A DNA stretch of 56,219 nt from an uncultured Porphyromonadaceae bacterium (GCA_947175295.1 CAMWMK010000010.1:1-56219), one strand, 5' to 3'. Shown: positions 25,311 through 33,524, counted from the first letter of the stretch. The notes: generated by a model not told the origin, from the sequence alone. A program made the numbers and translations.

Positions 25311-25342
25311 GCAAAATTAAGAAATTTTCTTCATCCTGCAAA
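25311..25342 (-). promoter_or_regulatory. promoter of the riboswitch operon (TTTG-N19-TAATTTTGC)
   Basis: On the minus strand TTTG (complement of 25339-25342) and TAATTTTGC (complement of 25311-25319) are spaced by 19 nt, a full consensus match placed just before the aptamer. Confidence 0.82.
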
Positions 25343-25455
25343 ATTTTTCTAAATAAAAATAAGGTTCTCATTTCAGGAGAAACAAGAACCTTATTAGGAT
25401 TACGGTATACTCAACACCCACACGATGACTCGCACGGGGTGTGATGACAACGATA

Positions 25456-25530
25456 TCAGTCTACGACGAATTTCTGATTGCCAATGATATAGAAGCCGGC
25501 GTCAAGGGAGACGAAGATAGGAAGATTAGA
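25456..25530 (-). pseudogene. remnant of a C-terminal sorting-type segment
   Basis: The minus strand encodes SNLPIFVSLDAGFYIIGNQKF followed by VVD and a stop. This closely matches the last residues of the GH27 enzyme at 34353 (LPLFVSLDAGLYIIANQKF, then VID). The following DNA, with a hairpin at about 25413-25440, is also similar to the GH27 3' flank (34280-34350). The rest of the parent gene is missing; it begins where the beta-barrel gene stops. Confidence 0.6.
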
Positions 25531-26206
25531 AGTTATAGCCAAGAGTAAGGGTGGCACGGTTTTCGTGAAATTTCATGCCTTCGCCATCTCTGAGCATATT
25601 TAGCATTCCAACCGTACCGCTGACTCCAATATAGAGTCTCTTGTAGGTCACCCCTGCACCGAATCCCCATGACAGGTCGACCCTGTTCAATCCTCCGTCT
25701 TCTCCGTATACGCTTTCGGATACGGTCATAGAGCCTGACTTCATATGCTCTTTGGCTGAGAAACCGATTTCCAGTTCAGGCCCCGTAAAGACTGAAACCT
25801 TAACATCATCAGTGAAGTCAAAATGATATCCTGCCATGACGGGAACACGCATACCGAATTTCCTCATTGAAAGGCTATCAAACAACTCATCGAAGTCAAT
25901 TCCTCCATCTTCAAACAGATCCTTATTGGCGGAGTACGTATTATAGTACAGCTTAAGTCCGGGTTCTATATAGAAATTCGCCACAACCGGAAGATTATAA
26001 ATGGCTCCGAACTCAATGCCACCACCGTTCTTGTAAGCGTCGATGCCAATGCCGCTGTAAGTCAAGTCACCGGGGCACGTCACCTCGGCTCCCACACGAA
26101 GACCAAAATAGGCTTTGTTGTCAGGATTGTTGAAGATCCTATCCTGGGCAGATGCGGATACTGCGACTGCACCAAGAATCAAAGATGAAAACAAAATTCT
26201 CTTCAT
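25526..26206 (-). CDS. outer-membrane beta-barrel protein
   Basis: A 226-residue protein from the ATG at 26206 (MKRILFSSLILGAVAVSASAQ, a clear signal peptide). Alternating aromatic and small residues form about 8-10 strands (FGLRVGAEV, FYIEPGLKLYY, MRVPVMAGYHF, VSVFTGPELEIGF, LSWGFGAGVTY, LYIGVSGTVG). It ends in TLTLGYNF with a terminal Phe, the insertion signal of outer-membrane proteins. It belongs to the PorT-like/OMP beta-barrel group. A longer start at 26233 only adds residues before the signal peptide. It is flanked by gene remnants on both sides; its partner and role are unknown. Confidence 0.85.
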   Translation of the reverse strand: MKRILFSSLILGAVAVSASAQDRIFNNPDNKAYFGLRVGAEVTCPGDLTYSGIGIDAYKNGGGIEFGAIYNLPVVANFYIEPGLKLYYNTYSANKDLFEDGGIDFDELFDSLSMRKFGMRVPVMAGYHFDFTDDVKVSVFTGPELEIGFSAKEHMKSGSMTVSESVYGEDGGLNRVDLSWGFGAGVTYKRLYIGVSGTVGMLNMLRDGEGMKFHENRATLTLGYNF

Positions 26207-26299
26207 AATTATAAAATTAATATTTAATCGCAAAATAACAAAAATTTCTCTAAATATCCAAAAAGTAGCTCACAAAAATTAAACGATATTTTAAAAAAT

Positions 26300-26608
26300 A
26301 TGACAAGTAAAGATCTTTATATGATAAATGAAGCAGATCTGATAGCATATCGCTTTATGGAATATCTTGGAGCCTCAGATGAATATATAGATGCGTTGAG
26401 TATGCTTGGCACTGAACAGGATAAGATTTATAATGATTACAGTGATCATCCCAAAACATCTGACAGGATTTCATTTCTTAAGTATGTCCAGACACATCCC
26501 GAACTCGGTAACAAAGAAAATGATAAGCTCAGAAAAAAGATAGCACTAAAGATGGCTCAAGAAAACCAAATAAGACTCAGACGAGAAAATGAGTCCTGGG
26601 AGAAATAA
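26300..26608 (+). CDS. 102-residue protein, probable C-terminal fragment of an M48-type peptidase
   Basis: Encodes MTSKDLYMINEADLIAYRFM...DHPKTSDRISFLKYVQTHPEL. The NEADLIAYRF segment followed by HPKTSDRI resembles the C-terminal half of M48 zinc metallopeptidases, where a Glu in ExxxD is the third zinc ligand and a THPxxxxRI motif follows. The HExxH helix and membrane segments are absent, so it would be inactive. It is AT-rich. Its stop codon lies exactly where an esterase remnant begins (26607), suggesting it was truncated by the same rearrangement. It could also be a small unrelated hypothetical protein. Confidence 0.45.
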   Translation: MTSKDLYMINEADLIAYRFMEYLGASDEYIDALSMLGTEQDKIYNDYSDHPKTSDRISFLKYVQTHPELGNKENDKLRKKIALKMAQENQIRLRRENESWEK

Positions 26609-26696
26609 GAGATATGAGAAGGTGCTTTCCATGGCCAAGCCCGGCGACTACGTTTTCGTGGAGTTCGGCCATAACAACGAGAAGGATAATGCATAA
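26607..26696 (+). pseudogene. remnant of a rhamnogalacturonan acetylesterase domain
   Basis: Thirty codons, KRYEKVLSMAKPGDYVFVEF then GHNNEKDNA and a stop. They match domain 3 of the acetylesterase at 19206 (KRYDKVLSMAKPGDYVFVEF, GHNDEKDKGAG) almost residue for residue. The catalytic HND is HNN here. The downstream flank (ggctacgcaat plus a strong terminator) also matches the flank of that gene, so an internal deletion joined the middle of a paralogue to its 3' end. Confidence 0.7.
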
Positions 26697-26713
26697 TCGG
26701 GCTACGCAATGGA

Positions 26714-26745
26714 AGCGGGTCGCAGGGAAAACCTTGCGACCCGCT
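26714..26745 (+). terminator. terminator-type hairpin after the esterase remnant
   Basis: AGCGGGTCGCA pairs with TGCGACCCGCT over a GGGAAAACCT loop. It is homologous to the terminator at 22057 but with paired substitutions in the stem. There is no long T-tail, so function is uncertain. From 26750 to 26942 I see no gene, only diverged intergenic sequence. Confidence 0.6.
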
Positions 26746-26942
26746 TGCCATATGGAAAAAAAGGATCCGAAGGGCGGGAAGATTGATGTCCGGTAGTGCG
26801 GTATGCCTGATTCAACGGAATCTGCGCTGTAACGGTATGTGATGTGCGGAGCCGTGCGAAATGCATTTTGCCCGTCGGCTCAACAGGCATCATCATAATT
26901 CTAAAGATATTGACATCCCAACTTCCTGCTTCTCCGGATCCT

Positions 26943-26980
26943 ATTTAAATTGATGATCAAGATTTAAATTGATGATCAAG
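26943..26980. repeat. tandem 19-bp direct repeat, two units
   Basis: ATTTAAATTGATGATCAAG occurs twice in perfect tandem. The second unit includes the stop codon region of the DIP1984 gene. Confidence 0.85.
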
Positions 26981-27434
26981 ACTCTACAAGGTCCGCCTCC
27001 CAACCAATTGCCTGGATGCGAAGGTCGAGCCTACGAAGTTGTGACGAGGTAGCATCATAAATCTTGCGTAGTTCAGCCGGATCTACCGTGGCCACATACT
27101 TTATCTCATTTCGGCTATATCGGTTGCCTCTATCAGTGAGCAAAGAAATTGTATCGGAAAGAATGCGTGTCTTTTTCTTGAGCATATCGCGCTCGGCAAG
27201 CATATCCGTCAGTGTCCTTCCTTCAAATACGGTACGTGTATTCGTTAGGTTGATACGAAAGACAATCCTGTGGAACTCTTCAAGAACCCTATCCAACTCT
27301 TTGATAAGTTCACAAGGATCCTCAAATGGCGTGTCGCCCTCCTGCACCTTCACATTATTACCGAGGCGCGTTTTAAGCTCATCTATCTTTTCTTCCAGAG
27401 CCGAACGACGGCTCAAAGCTTCAGCTAATTTCAT
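26976..27434 (-). CDS. DIP1984 family protein
   Basis: A 152-residue soluble, largely alpha-helical protein from the ATG at 27434 (MKLAEALSRRSALEEKIDEL). It has VQEGDTPFEDPCELIKELD, the NLTNTRTVFEGRTLTDMLAERDMLK block, and RNEIKYVATVDPAELRKIYD, all typical of the DIP1984/septicolysin-like family. The family function is unsettled. The helices have coiled-coil character, suggesting oligomers. An upstream in-frame ATG at 27479 lies inside the inverted-repeat element and was not chosen. The gene stands alone between a remnant zone and a 159-bp inverted-repeat element. Confidence 0.85.
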   Translation of the reverse strand: MKLAEALSRRSALEEKIDELKTRLGNNVKVQEGDTPFEDPCELIKELDRVLEEFHRIVFRINLTNTRTVFEGRTLTDMLAERDMLKKKTRILSDTISLLTDRGNRYSRNEIKYVATVDPAELRKIYDATSSQLRRLDLRIQAIGWEADLVES

Positions 27435-27449
27435 ATAAATAGTATTAAG

Positions 27450-27608
27450 TGTTAATGCTAATGTCACTAAAATAAGCATCCACTAAATGCAGCCCCTCCG
27501 GGGCTGATGATACAGGGGATTGCATATTCCCCCGATTTCATCGGGGGTTAACAGGATGATTGCCCTCCGGGCAATTTCGTATCATGGCTTATTTTAGTGA
27601 CATTAACA
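27450..27608. repeat. 159-bp MITE-like element with three internal hairpins
   Basis: The ends are inverted repeats: TAATGTCACTAAAATAAGC (27459-27477) against GCTTATTTTAGTGACATTA (27587-27605). The match extends outward through TGTTAATG, with a 6-nt duplication on the left. Inside are TGATAC/GTATCA and three perfect hairpins with 3-nt loops: CAGCCCC-TCC-GGGGCTG (27490), CCCCCGAT-TTC-ATCGGGGG (27529) and ATTGCCC-TCC-GGGCAAT (27559). It has no coding capacity. Confidence 0.8.
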
Positions 27609-27840
27609 TTTGATTTGAAGAACTACTAAAAAGTAAAACAATATAGAATATGGAAAGTTATGTTAAAAATCAAAAATTCCACCTCATAATTCATCATAAA
27701 GTAAAAAGAGTATTATTTGCGATTTTTTATTTCTTTTAACATTTTTGGGGCGACCAAAGGCGCGGCCCCCTTTTTTGCGTTTTTCACGGCGTAATCAAGG
27801 GGTTGTGCAGATTTTACTTTTATATGTGGAAAATTACATC

Positions 27841-27849
27841 TAATTTTGC
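27841..27849 (+). promoter_or_regulatory. predicted -7 promoter element of the efflux operon
   Basis: TAATTTTGC lies 41 bp before the TolC-family start codon. The -33 box is only T-rich (27817-27821). From 27609 to 27840 nothing else was recognised beyond AT-rich sequence and a C-rich run at about 27764-27770. Confidence 0.5.
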
Positions 27850-27889
27850 ATCATAACATAAAATACCCTTCACAGCAACCCTAAGAAAA

Positions 27890-29236
27890 ATGAAAAACCG
27901 TTACCGACTGGCTTTCATACTCGCCGGCTTAGGAATGGCCTCAACACAGGCAATGGCAGACGAGAAAATATGGACATTCGACGACTGCGTGGAATGGGCC
28001 ACTACCAACAACACGGCCATACGAAGAACCATGCTCAATATCCAGACCGCACGGCAGGACTACCTATCGGCTAAAGACGCATGGCTGCCGACAGTGGGAT
28101 TCTCGACCAATCAGAACCTCACCAACTACCCTTCTCCTGAGGCCGGACGAAACGGAACAGCGTATGGAAGCAACTACAATATAAATGCATCCTGGACCGT
28201 ATGGGAAGGGAACGTAAGGAAGTACCGTCAGGAATCAGCAAAGATTCTGGAGCAACAGCAGACACTCGCAGGCGACGACGTAGTCAAGACATTGAAATTA
28301 GGTATACTTGAGTCATACCTGAACATCATGTATGCCTCAGAAGCAGTGACGATCGCCAAGCAGACTCTCGAAGTAAGCACGGCACAGGCCGCCCGAGCTA
28401 AGAAACTCACCGAATCAGGGAGATCATCTGAAGTGGACTACGCCCAGATAGAGAGCCAACGCGCGCAGGATGCCTATAACCTCACACAAGCTGAAAACAA
28501 CCTTGAAAGCTCAAGGTTGGCGCTGAAGAAAATCCTCGAACTTGGACTGGAATATGAACTTCAGGTGGCTGACGTGACGTTTCCAGAAACCGATATCCTA
28601 TCGCCATTACCGGGGAAAACAGATGTCTACAACGCAGCTGCAGCCTGGCTGCCGACAATCAAAAGCAACGAGCTCAGCAAAGAGATATATGCCAACGACG
28701 TCAAGATAGCGAAAGCCGGATATCTTCCGAGTATCGCACTCCAAGGAGGAGTGGGAACCGGCTACACGTCGGGAGGGACCGGATGGGGCAGCCAGATGGG
28801 ACATAACTTCAACGAGAACCTCGGGCTGACACTAAGCGTGCCCATCTATGACGCCAATTCCACAAAACGCGCAGTAGCCAAGGCAAGAATAGCCGAGGAG
28901 CAATACGGAATCGCCAAGGAGGAACTGCTCAACGACCTCTCACAGACAATAGAAAGCCTCTACATAGACGCGACCAACGCCCAGGCGAGATACAACTCCG
29001 GCATATCCCAGCTCAACGCCATGCAGAAAACGGATGACCTCGTAAACCGGCAGTTTGAACTCGGCTACGTCAATCCACTCGACCTTCTGACGGCCCATAA
29101 CAACCTTCTGAACGCGCGTCTTGAACTGCTGCAATGCAAGTATATGGCCATCCTCGCTGGAAAGACCATCAACTACTACGCCACTCAGGAAGTGGAGATG
29201 AACAATCAACCTTTCGCAAACTCTCATACCAAATAA
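27890..29236 (+). CDS. TolC family outer-membrane efflux protein
   Basis: A 448-residue outer-membrane channel with a signal peptide (about 1-23), then two OEP repeats rich in long helices. Typical features are WTFDDCVEWATTNNTAIRR at the start, TVGFSTNQNL strands, the KLTESGRSSEVDYAQIESQRAQDAYNLTQAENNLESSRLALKKIL hairpin, and a second repeat ending in RQFELGYVNPLDLLTAHNNLLNARLELLQCKYMAILA. It provides the exit duct for the adaptor and ABC pump encoded next, 3 bp downstream. It is the first gene of a six-gene operon ending in a two-component system. Confidence 0.94.
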   Translation: MKNRYRLAFILAGLGMASTQAMADEKIWTFDDCVEWATTNNTAIRRTMLNIQTARQDYLSAKDAWLPTVGFSTNQNLTNYPSPEAGRNGTAYGSNYNINASWTVWEGNVRKYRQESAKILEQQQTLAGDDVVKTLKLGILESYLNIMYASEAVTIAKQTLEVSTAQAARAKKLTESGRSSEVDYAQIESQRAQDAYNLTQAENNLESSRLALKKILELGLEYELQVADVTFPETDILSPLPGKTDVYNAAAAWLPTIKSNELSKEIYANDVKIAKAGYLPSIALQGGVGTGYTSGGTGWGSQMGHNFNENLGLTLSVPIYDANSTKRAVAKARIAEEQYGIAKEELLNDLSQTIESLYIDATNAQARYNSGISQLNAMQKTDDLVNRQFELGYVNPLDLLTAHNNLLNARLELLQCKYMAILAGKTINYYATQEVEMNNQPFANSHTK

Positions 29237-29239
29237 AAA

Positions 29240-30388
29240 ATGAAGCAATTCGCAATTCCGGCTGCCATTCTGCTCGCAGCCACGTCATGCTCGGAAAAGA
29301 CCTCCTATGAGCTGGACACATATACTGTGGAGCCGACATCACTCTCTGAACTCGTGACGGCCACAGGCACCATGGAATCGGTGACATCGGTAGATGTCGG
29401 CACACAGGTGACGGGCATCATCAGCAACCTCTTAGTGGATTACAACGACCAAGTCACGAAAGGACAGCTCATAGCAGAGATCGACAAAACAGTGCTCGAA
29501 AGTGAACTGAAGAGTGCAGACGCCACTCTCAACTCGGCGAAATCGACATATGAATATACAAAACAGAACTTCGAGCGAGATAAGGCCCTGCACAACGAAA
29601 AGCTGATTTCCGACTATGAGTTCCAGACCTCAAAAAAAGACTACGAAGTCGCGAAGATGGCATATGAGAAAAGCCAGGCTGACCGAGTGAGGGCGGCCAA
29701 AAACCTCACTTACGCTGAAATCACATCTCCTATCGACGGAATCGTAGTGTCGCGTGAAGTTGAAGTAGGCCAGACCGTAGTATCAAGCATGAGCGTAGCA
29801 AGCCTCTACGTAATAGCCGATCTCGACCATATGCAAGTGGTCGGCGCAGTGGACGAGGCCGACATAGGGCAGGTGAAAGTGGGCCAACACGTCACTTTCA
29901 CCGTAGACGCCTATCCTGACGATATATTCACCGGCACCGTGACGCAGGTCAGGATCAACCCGACTACGACCAACAACGTCGTGACTTACGAGGCAATAGT
30001 CTCCACTACCAATCCGGACCACAAACTGCTTCCCGGCATGACAGCAAACCTATCGATCTACACACTCGAACTTGAAGGAGCACTCGCGGTGCCACTTAAG
30101 GCCCTTAAATTCGAACCGCAGAAAGATGAGGAAGGAAGTAAACTTCCCAAGCCCCAGCCATTGAAAGAGGCGGCCAAGCATTCCGTATGGGTAGTGAGAG
30201 ACAATAAACTCGTAGAAACAGCTGTAGAACTCGGCATGAAGAACAGCGTCTATCAACAGATCACCTCCGGGCTGAAGCAAGGCGACGCTGTAGCACTCCA
30301 GTATGTGGAGAAACAACCGGAGAACAACGGACAGAAGGCCCAGGAAAATCCATTCATGCCCAAACCTCCGGGCAGCAAGAGAAAATAA
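29240..30388 (+). CDS. MacA-like periplasmic adaptor (membrane fusion) lipoprotein
   Basis: A 382-residue adaptor linking the MacB-like ABC pump to TolC. A lipobox-like AATSC places the lipid-modified Cys at position 17. It then has a barrel-sandwich half-motif (TGTMESVTSVDVGTQVTGII), a helical hairpin (about 75-145), the second half-motif SPIDGIVVSREVEVGQTV, and a beta-barrel and membrane-proximal domain ending near residue 360. The C-terminus is Pro/Lys-rich. This is the standard HlyD/MacA order. It lies between TolC and the ABC ATPase genes with short gaps. Confidence 0.93.
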   Translation: MKQFAIPAAILLAATSCSEKTSYELDTYTVEPTSLSELVTATGTMESVTSVDVGTQVTGIISNLLVDYNDQVTKGQLIAEIDKTVLESELKSADATLNSAKSTYEYTKQNFERDKALHNEKLISDYEFQTSKKDYEVAKMAYEKSQADRVRAAKNLTYAEITSPIDGIVVSREVEVGQTVVSSMSVASLYVIADLDHMQVVGAVDEADIGQVKVGQHVTFTVDAYPDDIFTGTVTQVRINPTTTNNVVTYEAIVSTTNPDHKLLPGMTANLSIYTLELEGALAVPLKALKFEPQKDEEGSKLPKPQPLKEAAKHSVWVVRDNKLVETAVELGMKNSVYQQITSGLKQGDAVALQYVEKQPENNGQKAQENPFMPKPPGSKRK

Positions 30389-30398
30389 GCGAACCGAA

Positions 30399-31142
30399 AT
30401 GGCCAAGGAAATAATCAAAATCGAAAACCTGAAGCGCTACTTCAAAGTAGGAGACGAGACCGTCAAGGCTCTGAGGGGTGTATCGTTCACCATCTACGAG
30501 GGGGAGTTCGTCACAATCATGGGCACGTCAGGCTCAGGAAAATCGACTCTGCTGAACACCCTCGGATGCCTTGACACGCCGACTTCAGGAGAATACTACC
30601 TCGACGGCATTGCCGTGAAAGGAATGGGAAAGAACGAGCGCGCCCGCATCAGGAACCGAAAGATCGGCTTCATATTCCAGAACTACAACCTCCTGCCAAA
30701 GACAACGGCTCTTGAGAACGTAGAGCTTCCTCTGCTATACAATTCTTCAGTCAGCGCCAAAGAGCGGACCGAAAGGGCTGAGAGATGCCTCAGAGAAGTA
30801 GGACTGGGAGAAAGAATCTATCATAAGAGCAACCAGATGTCGGGCGGCCAGCAGCAACGAGTAGCCATCGCAAGGGCACTCGTCAACAACCCCGTGATCA
30901 TACTCGCAGATGAGGCAACCGGCAATCTCGACACACGCACCTCTTTCTCGATCCTGACACTTTTCCAGCGACTCCACAGAGAGGGAAAGACAATCATATT
31001 CGTCACCCACAATCCCGACTTGGCACTATACTCCTCACGCAACATAATGCTGCGCGACGGAAGGATAGTGAGCGACGAATACAACCACGACATCAAATCT
31101 GCCGAGGAGGTATACCGAAACCTTCCGGTGGATACTGAATAA
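30399..31142 (+). CDS. MacB-like ABC transporter ATP-binding protein
   Basis: A 247-residue ATPase from the ATG at 30399 (MAKEIIKIENLKRYFKVGDE). It has Walker A GTSGSGKSTL, the Q-loop FIFQNYNLLP, the signature MSGGQQQRVAIARAL, Walker B VIILADEATGNLD and the H-loop FVTHN. These are the features of the LolD/MacB/FtsE class. It pairs with the permease encoded 22 bp downstream; the E. coli MacB fusion is split into two proteins here, as is common in Bacteroidetes. An upstream in-frame extension overlaps the adaptor gene and is not family-like. Confidence 0.95.
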   Translation: MAKEIIKIENLKRYFKVGDETVKALRGVSFTIYEGEFVTIMGTSGSGKSTLLNTLGCLDTPTSGEYYLDGIAVKGMGKNERARIRNRKIGFIFQNYNLLPKTTALENVELPLLYNSSVSAKERTERAERCLREVGLGERIYHKSNQMSGGQQQRVAIARALVNNPVIILADEATGNLDTRTSFSILTLFQRLHREGKTIIFVTHNPDLALYSSRNIMLRDGRIVSDEYNHDIKSAEEVYRNLPVDTE

Positions 31143-31164
31143 CCCCTTATCATCCAGCAAAGAA

Positions 31165-32385
31165 ATGAATATTGCAAGTCTATCAAAAATAGCCATCAAG
31201 GCTCTCGGCAACAATAAGATGCGGTGTTTCCTCACGATGCTCGGAGTGATAATAGGAGTAGGCGCGGTGATCGCCATGCTCGCTATCGGCCAGGGCTCCA
31301 AGAACTCCATCAAGGCACAGATCTCGGAGATGGGCAGCAACATGATAATGATAATGCCCGGGGGCGACCGCAGAGGAGGCGTAAGACAGAGCAGCGACGA
31401 CATGCAGACCCTCAAGCCTGCCGACTACGAAGCAATAGTGAACCAGTCAACGACCATCGCCAACATCACGCCTACAGTATCCTCTTCGGGACAGTGGGTC
31501 AACGGCAACAACAACTATCCCTCGCAGGCCCAAGGCGTCAATACGCAGTATCTTGACATCAGGCAGCGGAAAGTGGCGCAGGGCGAGATGTTCAGCGAAT
31601 CCGACGTGAAGACGGCAGCCAAGGTATGCGTGCTCGGCAAGACCCTCGTGGACAATCTCTTTCCGGACGGAACCGATCCTTTGGGGAAAGTCGTGAGGTT
31701 CGGATCGATTCCCCTCACCGTGATCGGAGTGCTTGACGAGAAAGGATACAACACCATGGGGCAGGACCAGGACGACCTCGCACTGGTGCCCTACACCACC
31801 GTGATGAAACGCATGCTCGCAATCGACTACATCCAAGGAATACAGGCCTCAGCCATAGACGAGAACAAGACCAATGAGACAATAGCTGAGATAACCGACA
31901 TACTCCGCACCAACCATAAACTACGCCCTGAGCAGGAAGACAACTTCACCATACGCTCCATGCAGGAGCTGGCGGAGATGATTTCCTCCACATCATCGAT
32001 GATGACGGTGCTTCTTGCCGCAGTAGCCGGAATCTCCCTTCTTGTAGGAGGCATCGGCATCATGAACATCATGATCGTGAGCGTCACGGAGCGTACACGT
32101 GAGATCGGACTGCGAATGAGCATCGGAGCCACAGGACGCGACATAATGACGCAATTCCTAATCGAGGCCATTATCATCTCAGTCACGGGCGGACTTTTAG
32201 GCATACTGCTCGGAGGCATAGCCACCTGGATGATAAAGATCTTCGCCAATTGGCCGGTGCAGATAGATCCGTCATCGGTAGTGCTTTCGTTTGCAGTGTG
32301 CACCGTAATCGGAGTAGTCTTCGGTTTCTATCCTGCGGCAAAAGCATCCAACCTCGATCCCATCGAAGCAATAAGGTATGAGTAA
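31165..32385 (+). CDS. MacB-like ABC transporter permease
   Basis: A 406-residue inner-membrane protein. It has an N-terminal cytoplasmic helix (IALKALGNNKMRCFLTMLGVIIGVGAVIAMLAIGQGS), a first membrane segment, a large periplasmic MacB_PCD domain (about 45-270), then three C-terminal membrane segments. The FtsX-type motif GGIGIMNIMIVSVTERTREIGLRMSIGATGRDI lies between them, and the end is AAKASNLDPIEAIRYE, diagnostic of the family. It works with the upstream ATPase, adaptor and TolC protein to expel a substrate from the periplasm. Typical substrates are peptides, macrolides or siderophore-like compounds; this one's is unknown. Confidence 0.95.
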   Translation: MNIASLSKIAIKALGNNKMRCFLTMLGVIIGVGAVIAMLAIGQGSKNSIKAQISEMGSNMIMIMPGGDRRGGVRQSSDDMQTLKPADYEAIVNQSTTIANITPTVSSSGQWVNGNNNYPSQAQGVNTQYLDIRQRKVAQGEMFSESDVKTAAKVCVLGKTLVDNLFPDGTDPLGKVVRFGSIPLTVIGVLDEKGYNTMGQDQDDLALVPYTTVMKRMLAIDYIQGIQASAIDENKTNETIAEITDILRTNHKLRPEQEDNFTIRSMQELAEMISSTSSMMTVLLAAVAGISLLVGGIGIMNIMIVSVTERTREIGLRMSIGATGRDIMTQFLIEAIIISVTGGLLGILLGGIATWMIKIFANWPVQIDPSSVVLSFAVCTVIGVVFGFYPAAKASNLDPIEAIRYE

Positions 32386-32415
32386 ACATTCCACTATCAC
32401 CATATATATCAAATC

Positions 32416-33522
32416 ATGTTTAAGACAAGTAAGCCAGGAGCGGCAGCAGTAATTCTGCTGGCGTTCCTGCTTTTCTACCTTCCATCCATGCTCGCCCTAT
32501 TCTCCAGCGACGGTGAGCCCCGAAGCATGACGATGCTTAACGTGGCCATGGCTACATGCTACACCCTGATATTCATCCTCAACTACTTCATCATCATCCC
32601 AAAGACCCTATTCGGGAAAGACAGGACAGCAATCTTCTTCGCCACAAACCTCATCATTGTGGCAGGATTATGTTCACTTTTACCGATATGGCTTGAAACC
32701 CATGGCGGACTTCCTAAGCCACGCCATGCGCATAAGGCCCTGACAGAGAGTCAACGCTTCATGGTGTATGCCCGCTTCGCCATACGAGACGGAGTGATGA
32801 TGGTGCTGTCGGTATCGCTCGCCTATGCGCTGCGCCTTTCCAAGGCCAGGGAAGAGATGAGACTTCGAGTGCTTGAACTGGAATCGGAAAGACAGAACAC
32901 AGAACTAATGAGCCTAAAGGCCCAGCTGAATCCACATTTCCTTTTCAACTCGCTCAACAACATCTATGCCCTAATAGCCATAGATCCGGACAAGGCTCAA
33001 CAATCGCTGCATGAACTCAGCGGCATGCTACGCTTCATGATCTATGATTCGCAGTCTTCCACTGTAGAACTCTCAAAGGAAATCAAGTTTCTCAGCAACT
33101 ATACTCGCCTTATGAGCCTCCGGCTCAATCCATCGGTAAAGCTGACTTGCTCGCTTCCTGATATAACAGACACGACACTGCGGATCGCTCCCCTACTGAT
33201 TCTGACACTCGTGGAAAACGCCTTCAAGCACGTAGCCGTAGAGGACAACTCCGGATTCATCGACATACACATCGAAATATGCGATGACACATTCCTTTGC
33301 CGCATCAGCAATTCAAGCGCGAACCGACATATGGAAAACCTTGAGAGCGGGAATTCAGGGGTAGGACTGAAAAACATCGAAAAACAGCTCTATCTTCTTT
33401 ATCCCGAGCAATATAATCTAAAAGTGGACGAGACATCGGGGAAATACGAGGCTAAATTGACCATTAAAACCTCAGCACTCACCAATAAGACACAATCTGC
33501 GCGCTTTCACGGCGTTACATAA
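32416..33522 (+). CDS. LytS-type membrane sensor histidine kinase
   Basis: A 368-residue kinase with about four membrane segments in residues 10-145 and a short helical linker. A His_kinase domain follows, with LKAQLNPHFLFNSLNNIYALI carrying phosphoacceptor H174. The ATPase region has the N-box LVENAFKHV and G-box GNSGVGLKNIEKQL. There is no recognisable extracellular sensor domain, so signals are probably sensed in the membrane, perhaps via the neighbouring pump. The stop is 2 bp before the regulator's ATG, so the two are translationally linked. It lies directly downstream of the efflux genes and probably controls them. Confidence 0.93.
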   Translation: MFKTSKPGAAAVILLAFLLFYLPSMLALFSSDGEPRSMTMLNVAMATCYTLIFILNYFIIIPKTLFGKDRTAIFFATNLIIVAGLCSLLPIWLETHGGLPKPRHAHKALTESQRFMVYARFAIRDGVMMVLSVSLAYALRLSKAREEMRLRVLELESERQNTELMSLKAQLNPHFLFNSLNNIYALIAIDPDKAQQSLHELSGMLRFMIYDSQSSTVELSKEIKFLSNYTRLMSLRLNPSVKLTCSLPDITDTTLRIAPLLILTLVENAFKHVAVEDNSGFIDIHIEICDDTFLCRISNSSANRHMENLESGNSGVGLKNIEKQLYLLYPEQYNLKVDETSGKYEAKLTIKTSALTNKTQSARFHGVT

Positions 33523-33524
33523 TC

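Noticed and set aside
26943-26980. CRISPR-like repeat
   Set aside because: Only two directly abutting 19-bp units with no spacers and no cas genes, so a simple tandem duplication.
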